This document shows, piece after piece, positions 46,477-55,698 of a stretch of 59,260 nt of DNA; within the stretch, counting starts at the first letter, position 1; each line of letters starts with the position of its first letter. The notes beneath the pieces are model-generated. The model had not been told where the DNA came from, did no database searches, and saw only the letters and a list, made by a program, of their open reading frames with translations. A program made the translations under genes and the position numbers. Source of the stretch: Nitrosomonas sp. JL21 (GTDB lineage: Bacteria > Pseudomonadota > Gammaproteobacteria > Burkholderiales > Nitrosomonadaceae); the NCBI RefSeq assembly GCF_009833095.1, contig NZ_QRCB01000050.1, positions 1 through 59,260 on the forward strand. The letters run 5' to 3'.

Positions 46477-47067
46477 ATGAAAAAGATTGCGGTAATGCTG
46501 TTGTTCGGTTTGTTTGAGTCCATGCTCATGGCGGATTATGCCGCGGCCGGTGAATCAACGGTGGATGAGCGGCTGGAACGGGCGCGCAACTATTTCGGTG
46601 ATGAGCGCCTGATCGATCAGAACGGTGTGGCGCACCGATTTGTCAGTGATTTATTGAGCAATCACGTGGTATTGATCAATGTCATTTTTACGAATTGCCA
46701 GGATGCATGTCCGATGCAGACGCAAAAACTGCAATGGGTGCGCAGGGAACTCGGAGAATATTTCGGTTCGCGCATTCTGTTCCTGTCGTTATCGGTGGAT
46801 CCGAAACGGGACAGTCCCGCCCTGCTGAAAGCATTTGCCGATAAGCAGCAGGCAAACGTCGACGGCTGGAAGTTTCTCACCGCGGAAGAAACCGTTATGG
46901 CTCGAGTGTTGGGCCGTTTGAATCAATGGAGCGACGATCCGAACAATCACAGCACCATGCTGATTGCCGGCAACGCCCGTAGCGCGCATTGGGTCAAATT
47001 ACGTCCCGATTCACCGCCCGAGCGTATCGTAGCGGATCTGCGCCGGCTCGCGGACATTGGAAATTGA
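46477..47067 (+). CDS. SCO1/SenC family copper/thiol protein (second copy)
   Basis: This 196-residue protein has a signal peptide (MKKIAVMLLFGLFESMLMAD), the SCO motif TNCQDACPMQTQ with Cys-x3-Cys, and the distal His in PNNHSTMLIAG, so all copper ligands are present. It is clearly diverged from the first copy, which suggests different steps (copper donor versus thiol reductase) and not simple redundancy. Its TGA overlaps the TTG proposed as the start of the cytochrome gene. Confidence 0.92.
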   Translation: MKKIAVMLLFGLFESMLMADYAAAGESTVDERLERARNYFGDERLIDQNGVAHRFVSDLLSNHVVLINVIFTNCQDACPMQTQKLQWVRRELGEYFGSRILFLSLSVDPKRDSPALLKAFADKQQANVDGWKFLTAEETVMARVLGRLNQWSDDPNNHSTMLIAGNARSAHWVKLRPDSPPERIVADLRRLADIGN

Positions 47068-48455
47068 TCGCGAACGTGCGGCCCTTCCTGTCGCTCTTTT
47101 TGCTCGGATTGCCTCTGATTTGTCACATCCATGCTGTCGAAGCAGCGGAAAGAGTCGATGAAGCCGAACAAGCTCATTTGGGGCGTTCGATCTATGAAAA
47201 AGGAATTGGCCGTGACGGCAGGGACATCAGCGCGGTGGTGCACGGCAGTGTTAGATTGAGCGCTGCGGCGATTGCCTGCAACGGTTGTCATGGCAGCCAA
47301 GGACGAGGCGGAGGGGAAGCCTTCATCCAAGTGCCTGATATTCGCTGGTTGAGCTTAAGCAAGCGTTATCCGGCCAGACGCATCGGTTTTACCGAAACAT
47401 CCTACGATGAGGCCAGCTTTGCCAAAGCATTGCGCACCGGCCTGACCGCCGTCGGCAGGACATTGGATCCGGCGATGCCGCGTTTTGATCTGGCTGACGA
47501 CGAGATTCGCGGACTCATTGCCTATCTCGGAATCATCGATGAAACGGAGAATGCCAAACAGCAGCAGGTCATTCTGGGTTTGTTGCCAACCCCGGGTCAG
47601 CATTCGTTGACTGACGCGCTCGATGCCGAGCTCAAGAATTGCGCTGCCAGCAGAAGCGGAACACTGATCGCAGCCGTCGACATGATTTATTTCGATACGC
47701 CGAAGGATGCCATCGCCAAGCTGAATAAGCGCTTATCAGTTAGCCCGGCACCGATCATTCTCGCGCCTTTCCTGGCCGGATGGGAGCAGTCTTATCATCA
47801 GGCGGTAGAACATACCGATGCTATGACGGTTCTGCCTTTTTCGCTGCGCGATCCCTCTGCAGAACATCATTGGTTGTTCTCTTTTCCTGGCGTGGAGTCG
47901 CAGATCATGGCGTTGCTGAAATCTGCCAGAGCATCGGGGTACCGGCACGTGCAACTCCGGTATGATGCTGGCAATTCCCTGAGTCAGCAATTGGCAATCA
48001 TCACTCAGAAATTGGCCGCTTCGCTGCAATTGTCGCTGATGTCGGAACATAATGAAAAAACATCGGATACCCTGAAATCCGCCACGGTATGGCTGCAACC
48101 GGTGAACCCCAATCAACTTGATTGGAATTCAAGCCGGGATGAATTGATGCTGGTTCCGGTCATTTTCTTCAAGCCTGATCGAACGAAACCCGGTGAGCAG
48201 AGTATCTCTTTCGGGGAGTGGCGCATTGCCTATTCCTACCCGCCTAGAAACAGTAACAAAGATACTTGGCGAACGCCGGTTGAGGTATGGGCTGGCGCGG
48301 CCTGTGAATTTCTGGCGCTGGCCGCCCAAAAAAAACTCAACTACACCGACCTGCCGGAAACCCTGCAATGGGAAACCGATCTAGCGGTACATCGCAGGCC
48401 GCATTTTGAGGCGCTGGTGGATCAGGTGTTCATTGATAAGTTTCCTCAACCTTGA
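47064..48455 (+). CDS. Cytochrome c fused to a periplasmic-binding-like domain
   Basis: The frame is open from 46989, but a TTG at 47064 overlapping the SCO stop (TTGA), or a GTG at 47076, gives the right signal peptide (RPFLSLFLLGLPLICHIHAV). The protein is about 463 residues. Residues ~35-160 are a class I cytochrome c with one haem site (ACNGCHG) and a downstream Met candidate (DPAMPRFDLADDEIRGLIAYL). Residues ~190-460 look like a substrate-binding fold (GTLIAAVDMIYFDTPKDAIAK, IILAPFLAGWEQSY, VEVWAGAACEFLALAAQKKL). It could pass electrons from the oxidase to the respiratory chain and sense or bind a ligand. It is the last gene of the operon. Confidence 0.8.
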   Translation: MIANVRPFLSLFLLGLPLICHIHAVEAAERVDEAEQAHLGRSIYEKGIGRDGRDISAVVHGSVRLSAAAIACNGCHGSQGRGGGEAFIQVPDIRWLSLSKRYPARRIGFTETSYDEASFAKALRTGLTAVGRTLDPAMPRFDLADDEIRGLIAYLGIIDETENAKQQQVILGLLPTPGQHSLTDALDAELKNCAASRSGTLIAAVDMIYFDTPKDAIAKLNKRLSVSPAPIILAPFLAGWEQSYHQAVEHTDAMTVLPFSLRDPSAEHHWLFSFPGVESQIMALLKSARASGYRHVQLRYDAGNSLSQQLAIITQKLAASLQLSLMSEHNEKTSDTLKSATVWLQPVNPNQLDWNSSRDELMLVPVIFFKPDRTKPGEQSISFGEWRIAYSYPPRNSNKDTWRTPVEVWAGAACEFLALAAQKKLNYTDLPETLQWETDLAVHRRPHFEALVDQVFIDKFPQP

Positions 48456-48538
48456 TTCGGGACGCTGAACAGTAACGATATCCGATTACGCAGCCGGAAC
48501 TTTGATTCTTCATCCTGCATGCTCGGCGTTTTCGGCTA

Positions 48539-49405
48539 TCACTCGATATTCTGCACCTGCTCGCGCATTTGTTCGATGATCATTTTCATGTCCATCGATA
48601 TCCGCGATATCTCCAGATCCACCGATTTTGAGCCGATGGTGTTGGCCTCGCGATTGAGTTCCTGCATCATGAAATCCAGACGTTTACCGACTGCGCCGCC
48701 GGCCTTGAGAATGCGCTCCACCTCATCAAGATGCGCTTGCAGGCGCGACAGCTCTTCATCGACATCGATTTTTCCGGCAAACAACGTGATTTCCTGATGG
48801 ATGCGCTCCTCCTCCAGATTGCCCAGAATTTCCTCGATCCGGCTGCGGAGTTTTTCCTCAAATGCCGCGATCAGCGTTGGAATGCGCGGTTTCGCCGTGT
48901 CCAATAACTGGCGCATTTGCTGGATGCGTTCCAGCAACACATTCTTCAGTTTATTCCCTTCTCGGATGCGGGAAGCTTTCAGATCGTCCAGGGCGGTTTG
49001 CAACAAGCGCAGGCTGATTTCGCCAAGCTCGTCGATCGGCAAGGTATCGTTTATCAATATACCCGGCCATTTCAGGATATCCGCGATGGTGAGCGGGGGC
49101 GCGTCGGGTTGCCGTGCTTTGATGACGCGTGCGAGATGCAGCAATTGCTCCAATTGCGCATCATCCAGCAACATAGTGCTATCGGATTTTGAAGCCGCTG
49201 TGAAATTGAGCCGGCATTCGATCTTGCCGCGGACCAGATGAGCCGTGAGTAGTTCGCGCATGGCCGCTTCCTGCTTGCGAAAATCATCCGACAACCGGAA
49301 CTGAATGTCCAGATAGCGATTATTGACCGACCGCAGCTCCAGATTGAATGATCCATAGGGCGTGTCCTGAGTGGCGATGGCATAGCCTGTCATACTGAAA
49401 ATCAT
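48539..49405 (-). CDS. yicC: YicC family endoribonuclease
   Basis: This 288-residue protein matches YicC: the N-terminal SMTGYAIATQDTPYGSFNLE, central GKIECRLNF, and C-terminal KRLDFMMQELNREANTIGSK followed by SVDLEISRISMDMK are family hallmarks. YicC/YloC proteins are recently recognised RNases implicated in small-RNA turnover. The start ATG is the last base triplet shared with the phosphoesterase stop (4-base overlap), so the two are coupled. The 3' end faces the cytochrome operon across 83 bp with no obvious terminator. Confidence 0.94.
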   Translation of the reverse strand: MIFSMTGYAIATQDTPYGSFNLELRSVNNRYLDIQFRLSDDFRKQEAAMRELLTAHLVRGKIECRLNFTAASKSDSTMLLDDAQLEQLLHLARVIKARQPDAPPLTIADILKWPGILINDTLPIDELGEISLRLLQTALDDLKASRIREGNKLKNVLLERIQQMRQLLDTAKPRIPTLIAAFEEKLRSRIEEILGNLEEERIHQEITLFAGKIDVDEELSRLQAHLDEVERILKAGGAVGKRLDFMMQELNREANTIGSKSVDLEISRISMDMKMIIEQMREQVQNIE

Positions 49406-50496
49406 GATGGTGGTATCGATTCCATTGTTGAAGGGTTTGACGGGGAAGATTGAAGGGACAGGCCAAGCAAAGTATGGTCGCAGATCGCTGGCGCCGGCTT
49501 TTGATCGAGCACGCCGGTCGCTTTGAAAGGCTTGCTCTGATCCTTGGTGTCAACCAGGACGTGGCTGATATCAATATATTTATGATCGCCGGGGGTATTG
49601 AGCCGCCACAGATTCGGAATCTCGGCATACGGTTGATGCAGGCAATAGGCCAACGTGTCGCCGTGCACCAGCAGCACCGGTTTCTTGAAAGCTGCGGCCT
49701 TCTGTTTGATGCTGTCACGGGTGCTGCGATAACCATCGCACTCGGTGCGATTGCCGGAGCTGCAGGCGGGTTTGTTGTGATCGAATTCAAAGATATCGGC
49801 ATGAAAGGCGATCACCACCGCCTGAGCCGATTCGGCTTCGGCGAATAACTGCTGCAGCCATTCTTCATTGGCCTGGTCGCGATAATCGGCTTCATTCAGT
49901 GCATCCTCGACATTACTGCGCATGATCTGGCTGCGGCCGTTATTGGTGCCAGGGATATGCAGCGTGGCGAAACTGACGTGATCGATTTTCCAGCGGGCAT
50001 TTTCGATGAAGCCTTGCTGCCGCACCAATCCCGGGATGTTTTTGGATAACTCATGAGCATCTTGATGAAAGAACAATTGCCGCAAATAAGCCAGCCGCTC
50101 CAATTCATCGTGCCGCGGCGCCAACGTAAACCGGTCGCAATCGGTCCAGTCGTTGTCCCCGGGGGTATACACGATTCTATGCGGATGGAGAAAGGCAATC
50201 TGGCGGTAATGATCCCTGAACAGGTCGTCGCCGCAACTCAAGCGCCCTTTTTTGAAATCACCGATGTGAATCAACGCGGGTGGATCGAGCGCCTTGATGG
50301 CGGCGGCAATGGCGCCTGTGGAATGTTCCAGCAACGCGTATTCGACGTCGTTGTAGGGCATGTCACCCATGACCACGAATTGTGTGACTGCAAGGGCTTG
50401 AGTATCGATGACCGCGGTGCTCTGGCCAGGATCGGCAGCGCGGGCGGCGGGGATAGTCAGCAATATTCCTAACACTAGGCGCAGCCACGTCGTCAT
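49402..50496 (-). CDS. Exported metallophosphoesterase-like protein
   Basis: This 364-residue protein has a signal peptide (LRLVLGILLTIPAARA). A calcineurin-like fold carries FVVMGDMPYNDVEY, LIHIGDFKKGR and VYTPGDNDWTDC, the D-x-n-GD-GDND pattern of metal ligands. Further ligands are in VVIAFHADIFEF and LVHGDTLAY. It likely hydrolyses a phosphoester in the periplasm; the substrate is unknown. It overlaps the yicC start by 4 bases. The combination with yicC is probably operonic convenience, not a shared pathway. Confidence 0.85.
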   Translation of the reverse strand: MTTWLRLVLGILLTIPAARAADPGQSTAVIDTQALAVTQFVVMGDMPYNDVEYALLEHSTGAIAAAIKALDPPALIHIGDFKKGRLSCGDDLFRDHYRQIAFLHPHRIVYTPGDNDWTDCDRFTLAPRHDELERLAYLRQLFFHQDAHELSKNIPGLVRQQGFIENARWKIDHVSFATLHIPGTNNGRSQIMRSNVEDALNEADYRDQANEEWLQQLFAEAESAQAVVIAFHADIFEFDHNKPACSSGNRTECDGYRSTRDSIKQKAAAFKKPVLLVHGDTLAYCLHQPYAEIPNLWRLNTPGDHKYIDISHVLVDTKDQSKPFKATGVLDQKPAPAICDHTLLGLSLQSSPSNPSTMESIPPS

Positions 50497-50505
50497 CGCC
50501 CGGTA

Positions 50506-52116
50506 TTATCCATTCAAATGGTTTTGAAACACCAGACCGGCGTGCTCGCGCAATTTATGGAATTGAATCGCTGGCCAGTTGTCGGCCGCGACGCTCAATT
50601 CTGCGCCGTAAGACGCCAGAAAGGTCGGGGCATCCACCGCGTCATACGCGATACGGTGCGCATTGGCTTCGATGAAACGCTGCAATTCGCGCGGGTCATC
50701 GGCGGTGACCCAGCGTGCCAACTGGTACTTGGCAGGCGCAATACGGGTGGCGACCGAATATTCGTGCTGCAAGCGGTGTGTGACGACTTCGAATTGCAAT
50801 GTTCCGACCGCACCCAGCAGCAACACATTGCCCAGATGGGGCCGGAATACCTGGATCGCGCCTTCCTCGCCCAATTGCGTCAATCCGAGCTTGAGTTGTT
50901 TGCTGCGTAACGGATCGGCAATTTCGACGGTGCGAAAAATTTCCGGCGCGAAAAAGGGCAGGCCGGTGAATTGCAGCACTTCGCCTTCGGTCAGCGTATC
51001 GCCCAATTGCAATGTGCCATGGTTGGGTATGCCGATGATGTCGCCGGGATACGCTTCTTCGAGGATATCGCGGCGCTGGGACAGGAACGACACGACCGTG
51101 CTGGTGCGGATGTCCTTGCCGTTGCGGGTGATTTTCAGGTTCATGCCGCGCTTGAAATGGCCGGAGCACACGCGTACGAACGCAATCCGGTCGCGGTGCG
51201 CCAGATTCATGTTGGCCTGGATTTTAAAGACCACGCCGGAGAATTTGTTCTCGATCGGCAGCACTTCGCGCTGCAGGGCGTTGCGCGATTCCGGCGGTGG
51301 CGCGAGATCAACCAGCGCATCGAGAATTTCTCTGACGCCGAAGTTATTGATCGCGGAACCGAAGAACACCGGCGTCTGATGGCCGGCCAGAAATTCCTTG
51401 TGATCGAAGGCCGGCGACGCGCCTTTGATCAATTCAATTTCCTGCAAGGCAGCCGCGAGGCTGTCGCCGAAACGCTGGCGGATAGCCGGGTCATCCATTT
51501 GAGCAATGACTTCGTCTTGCTCGTTGACGCGATCGGCTCCCGGCTGGAATACCCGCATGCAGTCATTGCGTAAATCACAGACGCCGTGAAAATTCTTTCC
51601 CATGCCGACCGGCCAGGTGAACGGAATCGTTGCCATGCCCAGGGTGCGTTCGATCTCATCGATCAGATCGAGCGGTTCGCGCACTTCCCGGTCCATTTTA
51701 TTGACGAATGTGACGATCGGCGTATTGCGCGCGCGACACACTTCCAGCAACCGCAATGTTTGCGCCTCCACGCCATTGGCGGCGTCAATGACCATCAGCG
51801 CGGCATCGACGGCGGTCAGCACGCGGTAAGTATCTTCCGAAAAATCCTGGTGTCCCGGGGTATCGAGCAGATTGATCACGCAATCGCGGTATTCCATCTG
51901 CATGACCGAGCTGGCTACCGAGATGCCGCGCTGCTTTTCAATCTCCATCCAGTCGGAGGTTGCATGCCGGCTTGCTTTGCGCGCTTTGACGCTGCCGGCG
52001 ATATGGATGGCGCCGGCATACATCAGCAGTTTCTCGGTCAAGGTGGTTTTGCCCGCATCCGGGTGCGAAATGATGGCGAAAGTACGGCGGCGCGCTACTT
52101 CGTTCTTAATGCTCAT
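50506..52116 (-). CDS. prfC: Peptide chain release factor 3
   Basis: RF3 is the GTPase that removes RF1/RF2 from the ribosome after termination. The 536-residue protein from the ATG at 52116 (MSIKNEVARRRTFAIISHPD) has G1 SHPDAGKTTLTEKLL, G3 DTPGHQDFSEDTYR and G4 FVNKMDRE, plus typical RF3 C-terminal domains. The frame stays open to 52281, but the extra 55 residues are Arg/His-rich and unlike the family. The start overlaps the end of the ABC ATPase gene by 11 bp. Confidence 0.95.
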   Translation of the reverse strand: MSIKNEVARRRTFAIISHPDAGKTTLTEKLLMYAGAIHIAGSVKARKASRHATSDWMEIEKQRGISVASSVMQMEYRDCVINLLDTPGHQDFSEDTYRVLTAVDAALMVIDAANGVEAQTLRLLEVCRARNTPIVTFVNKMDREVREPLDLIDEIERTLGMATIPFTWPVGMGKNFHGVCDLRNDCMRVFQPGADRVNEQDEVIAQMDDPAIRQRFGDSLAAALQEIELIKGASPAFDHKEFLAGHQTPVFFGSAINNFGVREILDALVDLAPPPESRNALQREVLPIENKFSGVVFKIQANMNLAHRDRIAFVRVCSGHFKRGMNLKITRNGKDIRTSTVVSFLSQRRDILEEAYPGDIIGIPNHGTLQLGDTLTEGEVLQFTGLPFFAPEIFRTVEIADPLRSKQLKLGLTQLGEEGAIQVFRPHLGNVLLLGAVGTLQFEVVTHRLQHEYSVATRIAPAKYQLARWVTADDPRELQRFIEANAHRIAYDAVDAPTFLASYGAELSVAADNWPAIQFHKLREHAGLVFQNHLNG

Positions 52117-54175
52117 ATTGATTTGAATCGTGTTCCTGTGGATATAGATAACAATGCGTGGTGTGGGTCGTGCTGAATGAACTGACCGGTGGATAGGACT
52201 GCCTGCAGATCGGCATCGCATGTGGGCAGCGCGGATGAAAATGACACCCTGCAGGCGGTGAGGCCGGCGAGGGTAAATCACCTGTTACGGGAACCGCGCG
52301 CCGGTCAGGATGGGGTGTAATCTGTGGCACCGACGACAGCAGCGCCTGAGTGTATGGATGCTTGGGATCGGACAATACCTCATCGATCCGCCCACGTTCA
52401 ACAATTCGCCCTAAGTACATGACCGCCACTTCATCCGCCAGATATTCAACAACCGCGATATTATGGGTAATAAACAAAAATGCAAGCCCTAAATTTTTCT
52501 GCAGGGATTTGAGCAGATTCAGAATTTGCGCCTGAACGGATACATCCAGGGCGCTGGTGGGTTCATCGCAGATCAGCAATTCAGGATGAACGGCCAATGC
52601 CCGCGCAATCGCGATCCGCTGTCGTTGGCCGCCCGAAAATTCATGCGGAAAGCGCCATTTTACCTCAGCCGGCAACCCGACGCGCTGCAGTAATGCATCG
52701 ATTTCTTCGTGTTTGGAGGTAGCGGGTGAATCACCCGGAGCGCTGTGGCGGGATGGATCAACGCCGAGCGCATTCATACCTTCTTCCAGGATATCGATGA
52801 TCCGCATCCTCGGATTGAGCGATGAGTAGGGGTCCTGAAAAATGATTTGAAAGTGTGAACGCAATTGCCGCAATCGAGGCCGCGGCAAGCTCACCAATTC
52901 GTGTTCCTTGAAGCGCACGCTGCCGCCGGTAGGTTTGATCAACTGCAGTATGCTTTTGCCGATCGTGGTTTTGCCGCAACCTGATTCACCCACCAGCGCC
53001 AGCGTCTTTCCTGCTGCAATGGTCAGCGACACACCGTCCACCGCTTTCACGTGGCCGACGGTACGCTTGAACAATCCTTCGCGAATCGGGAAATGGACTT
53101 TGAGATCCGTGACCTGTAATAACACAGCGGGATTGACCGATGTCGGTTGCGCGTTCTTGGCCATCTGTGGAACTGGTGCCGCACTGGCCTGCGCAGGAGG
53201 TTGGCGCCTTTCATCATTCAGTAGATGGCAACGGACCAGGTGCTCGTCGGTGATTGCGTGCCATTGGGGAATAGCCTGGCGGCAGATATCCATCGCCTGA
53301 TTGCAACGGTCGGCAAAACGGCAACCGCTGAACTGCTGGGCGAGGGAAGGCACGGCGCCTTGGATGACGGTCAGGGATTGATCGCGCTTGTGTTTTCCCG
53401 GTAAGGAAGCGAATAACTGTTGCGAGTACGGATGCGCCGGATGATCAAAAAACGCATCTCGCGGTGCTACTTCGACGATCTCTCCGGCATACATGACCGC
53501 GACCCGTTGCGCCATTTCAGCGACCACGCCCAGATCATGCGTGATCAGCAGGATCGCCATGTGGTTGCGTTGCTGGATGTTCCGCATCAGCTCGAGCACT
53601 TGCGCCTGAATCGTGACGTCGAGCGCCGTGGTCGGTTCATCGGCGATGAGCAGTTCCGGTTCGCCGGCCAGCGCCATCGCAATCATCGCGCGTTGCTTCA
53701 TGCCACCGGAAAATTGAAACGGATATTCATGCATGCGGTGCGGCGCATCCGGTATACCCACCTGTTCCAGCAGCTCCCGAATGCGGGTATCGATGGCTTG
53801 CCGGGATAGATTGAAATGCTGCTTGAGCACTTCTTCGATCTGTTCCGCGATGGTCAACACTGGATTCAGGCTCAGCATAGGTTCCTGGAAAATCATGCTG
53901 ATGCGTTTGCCGCGGATTTTCCGCATCGTCGTTTCAGGCAATTGCAATAGGTCGGTGTCATCGATGCGGATGTGGCCGGCCACGATCTCGCCGACATCCG
54001 GCAACAGCCGCATGATGGAGAGTGCCGTCATTGACTTGCCGGAGCCCGATTCACCCAGCAATGCAAACGTTTCACCCGGCATTATGTTCAGCGTCAGCCC
54101 ATCGACTGCACGGACCGGTGCATTGCCGGTATGCAGCAGCGTTTCAAGATCTTCAATGGCCAAGAGAGGATTCAT
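52106..54175 (-). CDS. Dual ABC ATPase of the peptide transporter (YejF-like)
   Basis: This 689-residue protein contains two complete ABC cassettes. Walker A is LLGESGSGKSMTAL (~40) and LVGESGCGKTTIGKS (~400). The signatures are FSGGMKQRAMIAMAL and FSGGQRQRIAIARAL. Each cassette is followed by an oligopeptide/dipeptide C-terminal segment with conserved Cys (GCRFADRCNQAM, GCHFHPRCPHAMP), possibly binding an iron-sulfur or metal centre. E. coli YejF (529 residues) has the same fused layout. It starts at the permease stop (overlap of one base) and presumably energises that permease. Confidence 0.9.
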   Translation of the reverse strand: MNPLLAIEDLETLLHTGNAPVRAVDGLTLNIMPGETFALLGESGSGKSMTALSIMRLLPDVGEIVAGHIRIDDTDLLQLPETTMRKIRGKRISMIFQEPMLSLNPVLTIAEQIEEVLKQHFNLSRQAIDTRIRELLEQVGIPDAPHRMHEYPFQFSGGMKQRAMIAMALAGEPELLIADEPTTALDVTIQAQVLELMRNIQQRNHMAILLITHDLGVVAEMAQRVAVMYAGEIVEVAPRDAFFDHPAHPYSQQLFASLPGKHKRDQSLTVIQGAVPSLAQQFSGCRFADRCNQAMDICRQAIPQWHAITDEHLVRCHLLNDERRQPPAQASAAPVPQMAKNAQPTSVNPAVLLQVTDLKVHFPIREGLFKRTVGHVKAVDGVSLTIAAGKTLALVGESGCGKTTIGKSILQLIKPTGGSVRFKEHELVSLPRPRLRQLRSHFQIIFQDPYSSLNPRMRIIDILEEGMNALGVDPSRHSAPGDSPATSKHEEIDALLQRVGLPAEVKWRFPHEFSGGQRQRIAIARALAVHPELLICDEPTSALDVSVQAQILNLLKSLQKNLGLAFLFITHNIAVVEYLADEVAVMYLGRIVERGRIDEVLSDPKHPYTQALLSSVPQITPHPDRRAVPVTGDLPSPASPPAGCHFHPRCPHAMPICRQSYPPVSSFSTTHTTHCYLYPQEHDSNQYEH

Positions 54176-55698
54176 CAGCGCTGCGGCGGTTCAGGAAATA
54201 TCGGCGCGGCCGCGGGTGCAGCCGTGGCTGGATTGGAAAGAATGGCTGTTTTTTCTGCTGGATTGGGTGGAGTGGTTATTTTCCGGGTGAATGTGCGGGT
54301 GCGTGGATCGAGCGCATGTTGCACCGCATCAGCGAACAAGTTCGCGCTCAACACCAACGTGAACATGAAGCCGAAAGCGGCCAGCAAAGCCCACCACACC
54401 ATCGGTTCGCGGGCCATTTCGAGCCGCGCCGCATTGATCATGGTGCCAAAGCTGATCATCGTAGGGTCTACCCCGACGCCGACATACGACAGCACCGCCT
54501 CCGCCAGAACCAGTCCGCTGAAATCCATCACCGTGGCGATCAGAACCAGGTGCATCACATTGGGCAGAATATGACGGCTGATGATGCGCCAATGCGACAC
54601 GCCGAATGCATGCGCTGCCTGGATATACTCCAGTTCCCGCAATTTCATCGCCTCGCCGCGCAATAGCCGGCACAGGCTGGTCCAACTGGTGATGCCGAGG
54701 ATGATACACAGAAACAATAATCGCAGATCAGCGCGCGACGCGACGGTTTCGAACAGTTCCGGGTGAGTTTCGATATAGACCTGCATCATCAGCACCGCGG
54801 CGGCGATTAGTAAGACGCTCGGAATGGAATTCAGGGTGGTGTACACATACTGAATGACATCATCGAGCCAGCCACGGAAATAGCCCGCGGCAATCCCGAG
54901 CAGCAATGCGAACGGCAGCATGATCAAAGTCGTAAGCGTGCCGATCACCAGCGCGACGCGTATGCTTTTCAGCGATTGATACAAAATATCCTGGCCGACT
55001 TTGTCAGTGCCCAGCACATGATAATGCGATGCCAGCATCGCGCTCCAGCCGATCAGCATCGATAGGATGAACAGCGTGATGAGGATGGCATGCCACGGAA
55101 TTTCTGTGCTTCGATGCCAGATGGCTGAGATGCTCTGCGGAATGCGTTTCGGATGAAAACGTGCCAGCCCGGCAATGATTGCGGCAGTCAGCACGCTCCA
55201 AATAACGAAACCCAATAACAGTCCTTGTGCCGAGCGCCAGGCGATATCGTCGTTGTATTCGGCTTCCGGATCCTGCAGATGTGCGCCGCCATGCTGAAGT
55301 CGCGCGAAAGTGCGGACTTGCCGGCCACCCGGCAGTTCGAGGGTCTCTTTGGCGTACAAATGGGTTGCCAGCGGCGCGGAATAGGTTTTTTCCACCTGGG
55401 TGCGCAGTGGTTCCACCAGAACATCGAGTAGGCTCAGCACTTCGACGCTGTAGACAGCATTGCCTTCGTCGTTCTTATGCTCAAGCGCAGGGCGGAAATG
55501 CACGGTGTCGAGCAAACCGATGAGCAGGAAAAACAGCAGAATGGTCAGTGCAGACATGCCGCTGGTGCTGTGCCCCACTCGTTTCCAGGGCGTGAGCATA
55601 TGTGCATGGCGCCGGACATACCAAATGAAGCACAGAACGAACACGACCAGAAGGTAGATCAGTGCATCTGTCCACAAAAGAATCGGACTAAAGGGCAT
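54175..55698 (-). CDS. ABC transporter permease, DppC/OppC/YejE family, long form
   Basis: This 507-residue inner-membrane permease is longer than E. coli YejE (341). Two N-terminal membrane segments (~12-28, 48-66) flank a periplasmic region of about 90 residues, followed by another at ~160-180. The conserved permease core occupies ~205-460, with LGTDKVGQDILYQSLKSIRV and the EAA-like loop RLLRGEAMKLRELEYIQAAH. A Pro/Ala-rich cytoplasmic tail ends it. No partner permease (YejB) or binding protein (YejA) is visible next to it, since the upstream gene is divergent. Peptide substrates are inferred from family membership. Confidence 0.87.
   Translation of the reverse strand: MPFSPILLWTDALIYLLVVFVLCFIWYVRRHAHMLTPWKRVGHSTSGMSALTILLFFLLIGLLDTVHFRPALEHKNDEGNAVYSVEVLSLLDVLVEPLRTQVEKTYSAPLATHLYAKETLELPGGRQVRTFARLQHGGAHLQDPEAEYNDDIAWRSAQGLLLGFVIWSVLTAAIIAGLARFHPKRIPQSISAIWHRSTEIPWHAILITLFILSMLIGWSAMLASHYHVLGTDKVGQDILYQSLKSIRVALVIGTLTTLIMLPFALLLGIAAGYFRGWLDDVIQYVYTTLNSIPSVLLIAAAVLMMQVYIETHPELFETVASRADLRLLFLCIILGITSWTSLCRLLRGEAMKLRELEYIQAAHAFGVSHWRIISRHILPNVMHLVLIATVMDFSGLVLAEAVLSYVGVGVDPTMISFGTMINAARLEMAREPMVWWALLAAFGFMFTLVLSANLFADAVQHALDPRTRTFTRKITTPPNPAEKTAILSNPATAAPAAAPIFPEPPQR

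Noticed and set aside
52117..52281. Longer N-terminus for PrfC
   Set aside because: The 55 extra residues are Arg/His-rich, unlike RF3, and would overlap the ABC ATPase gene; the ATG at 52116 gives the family N-terminus.
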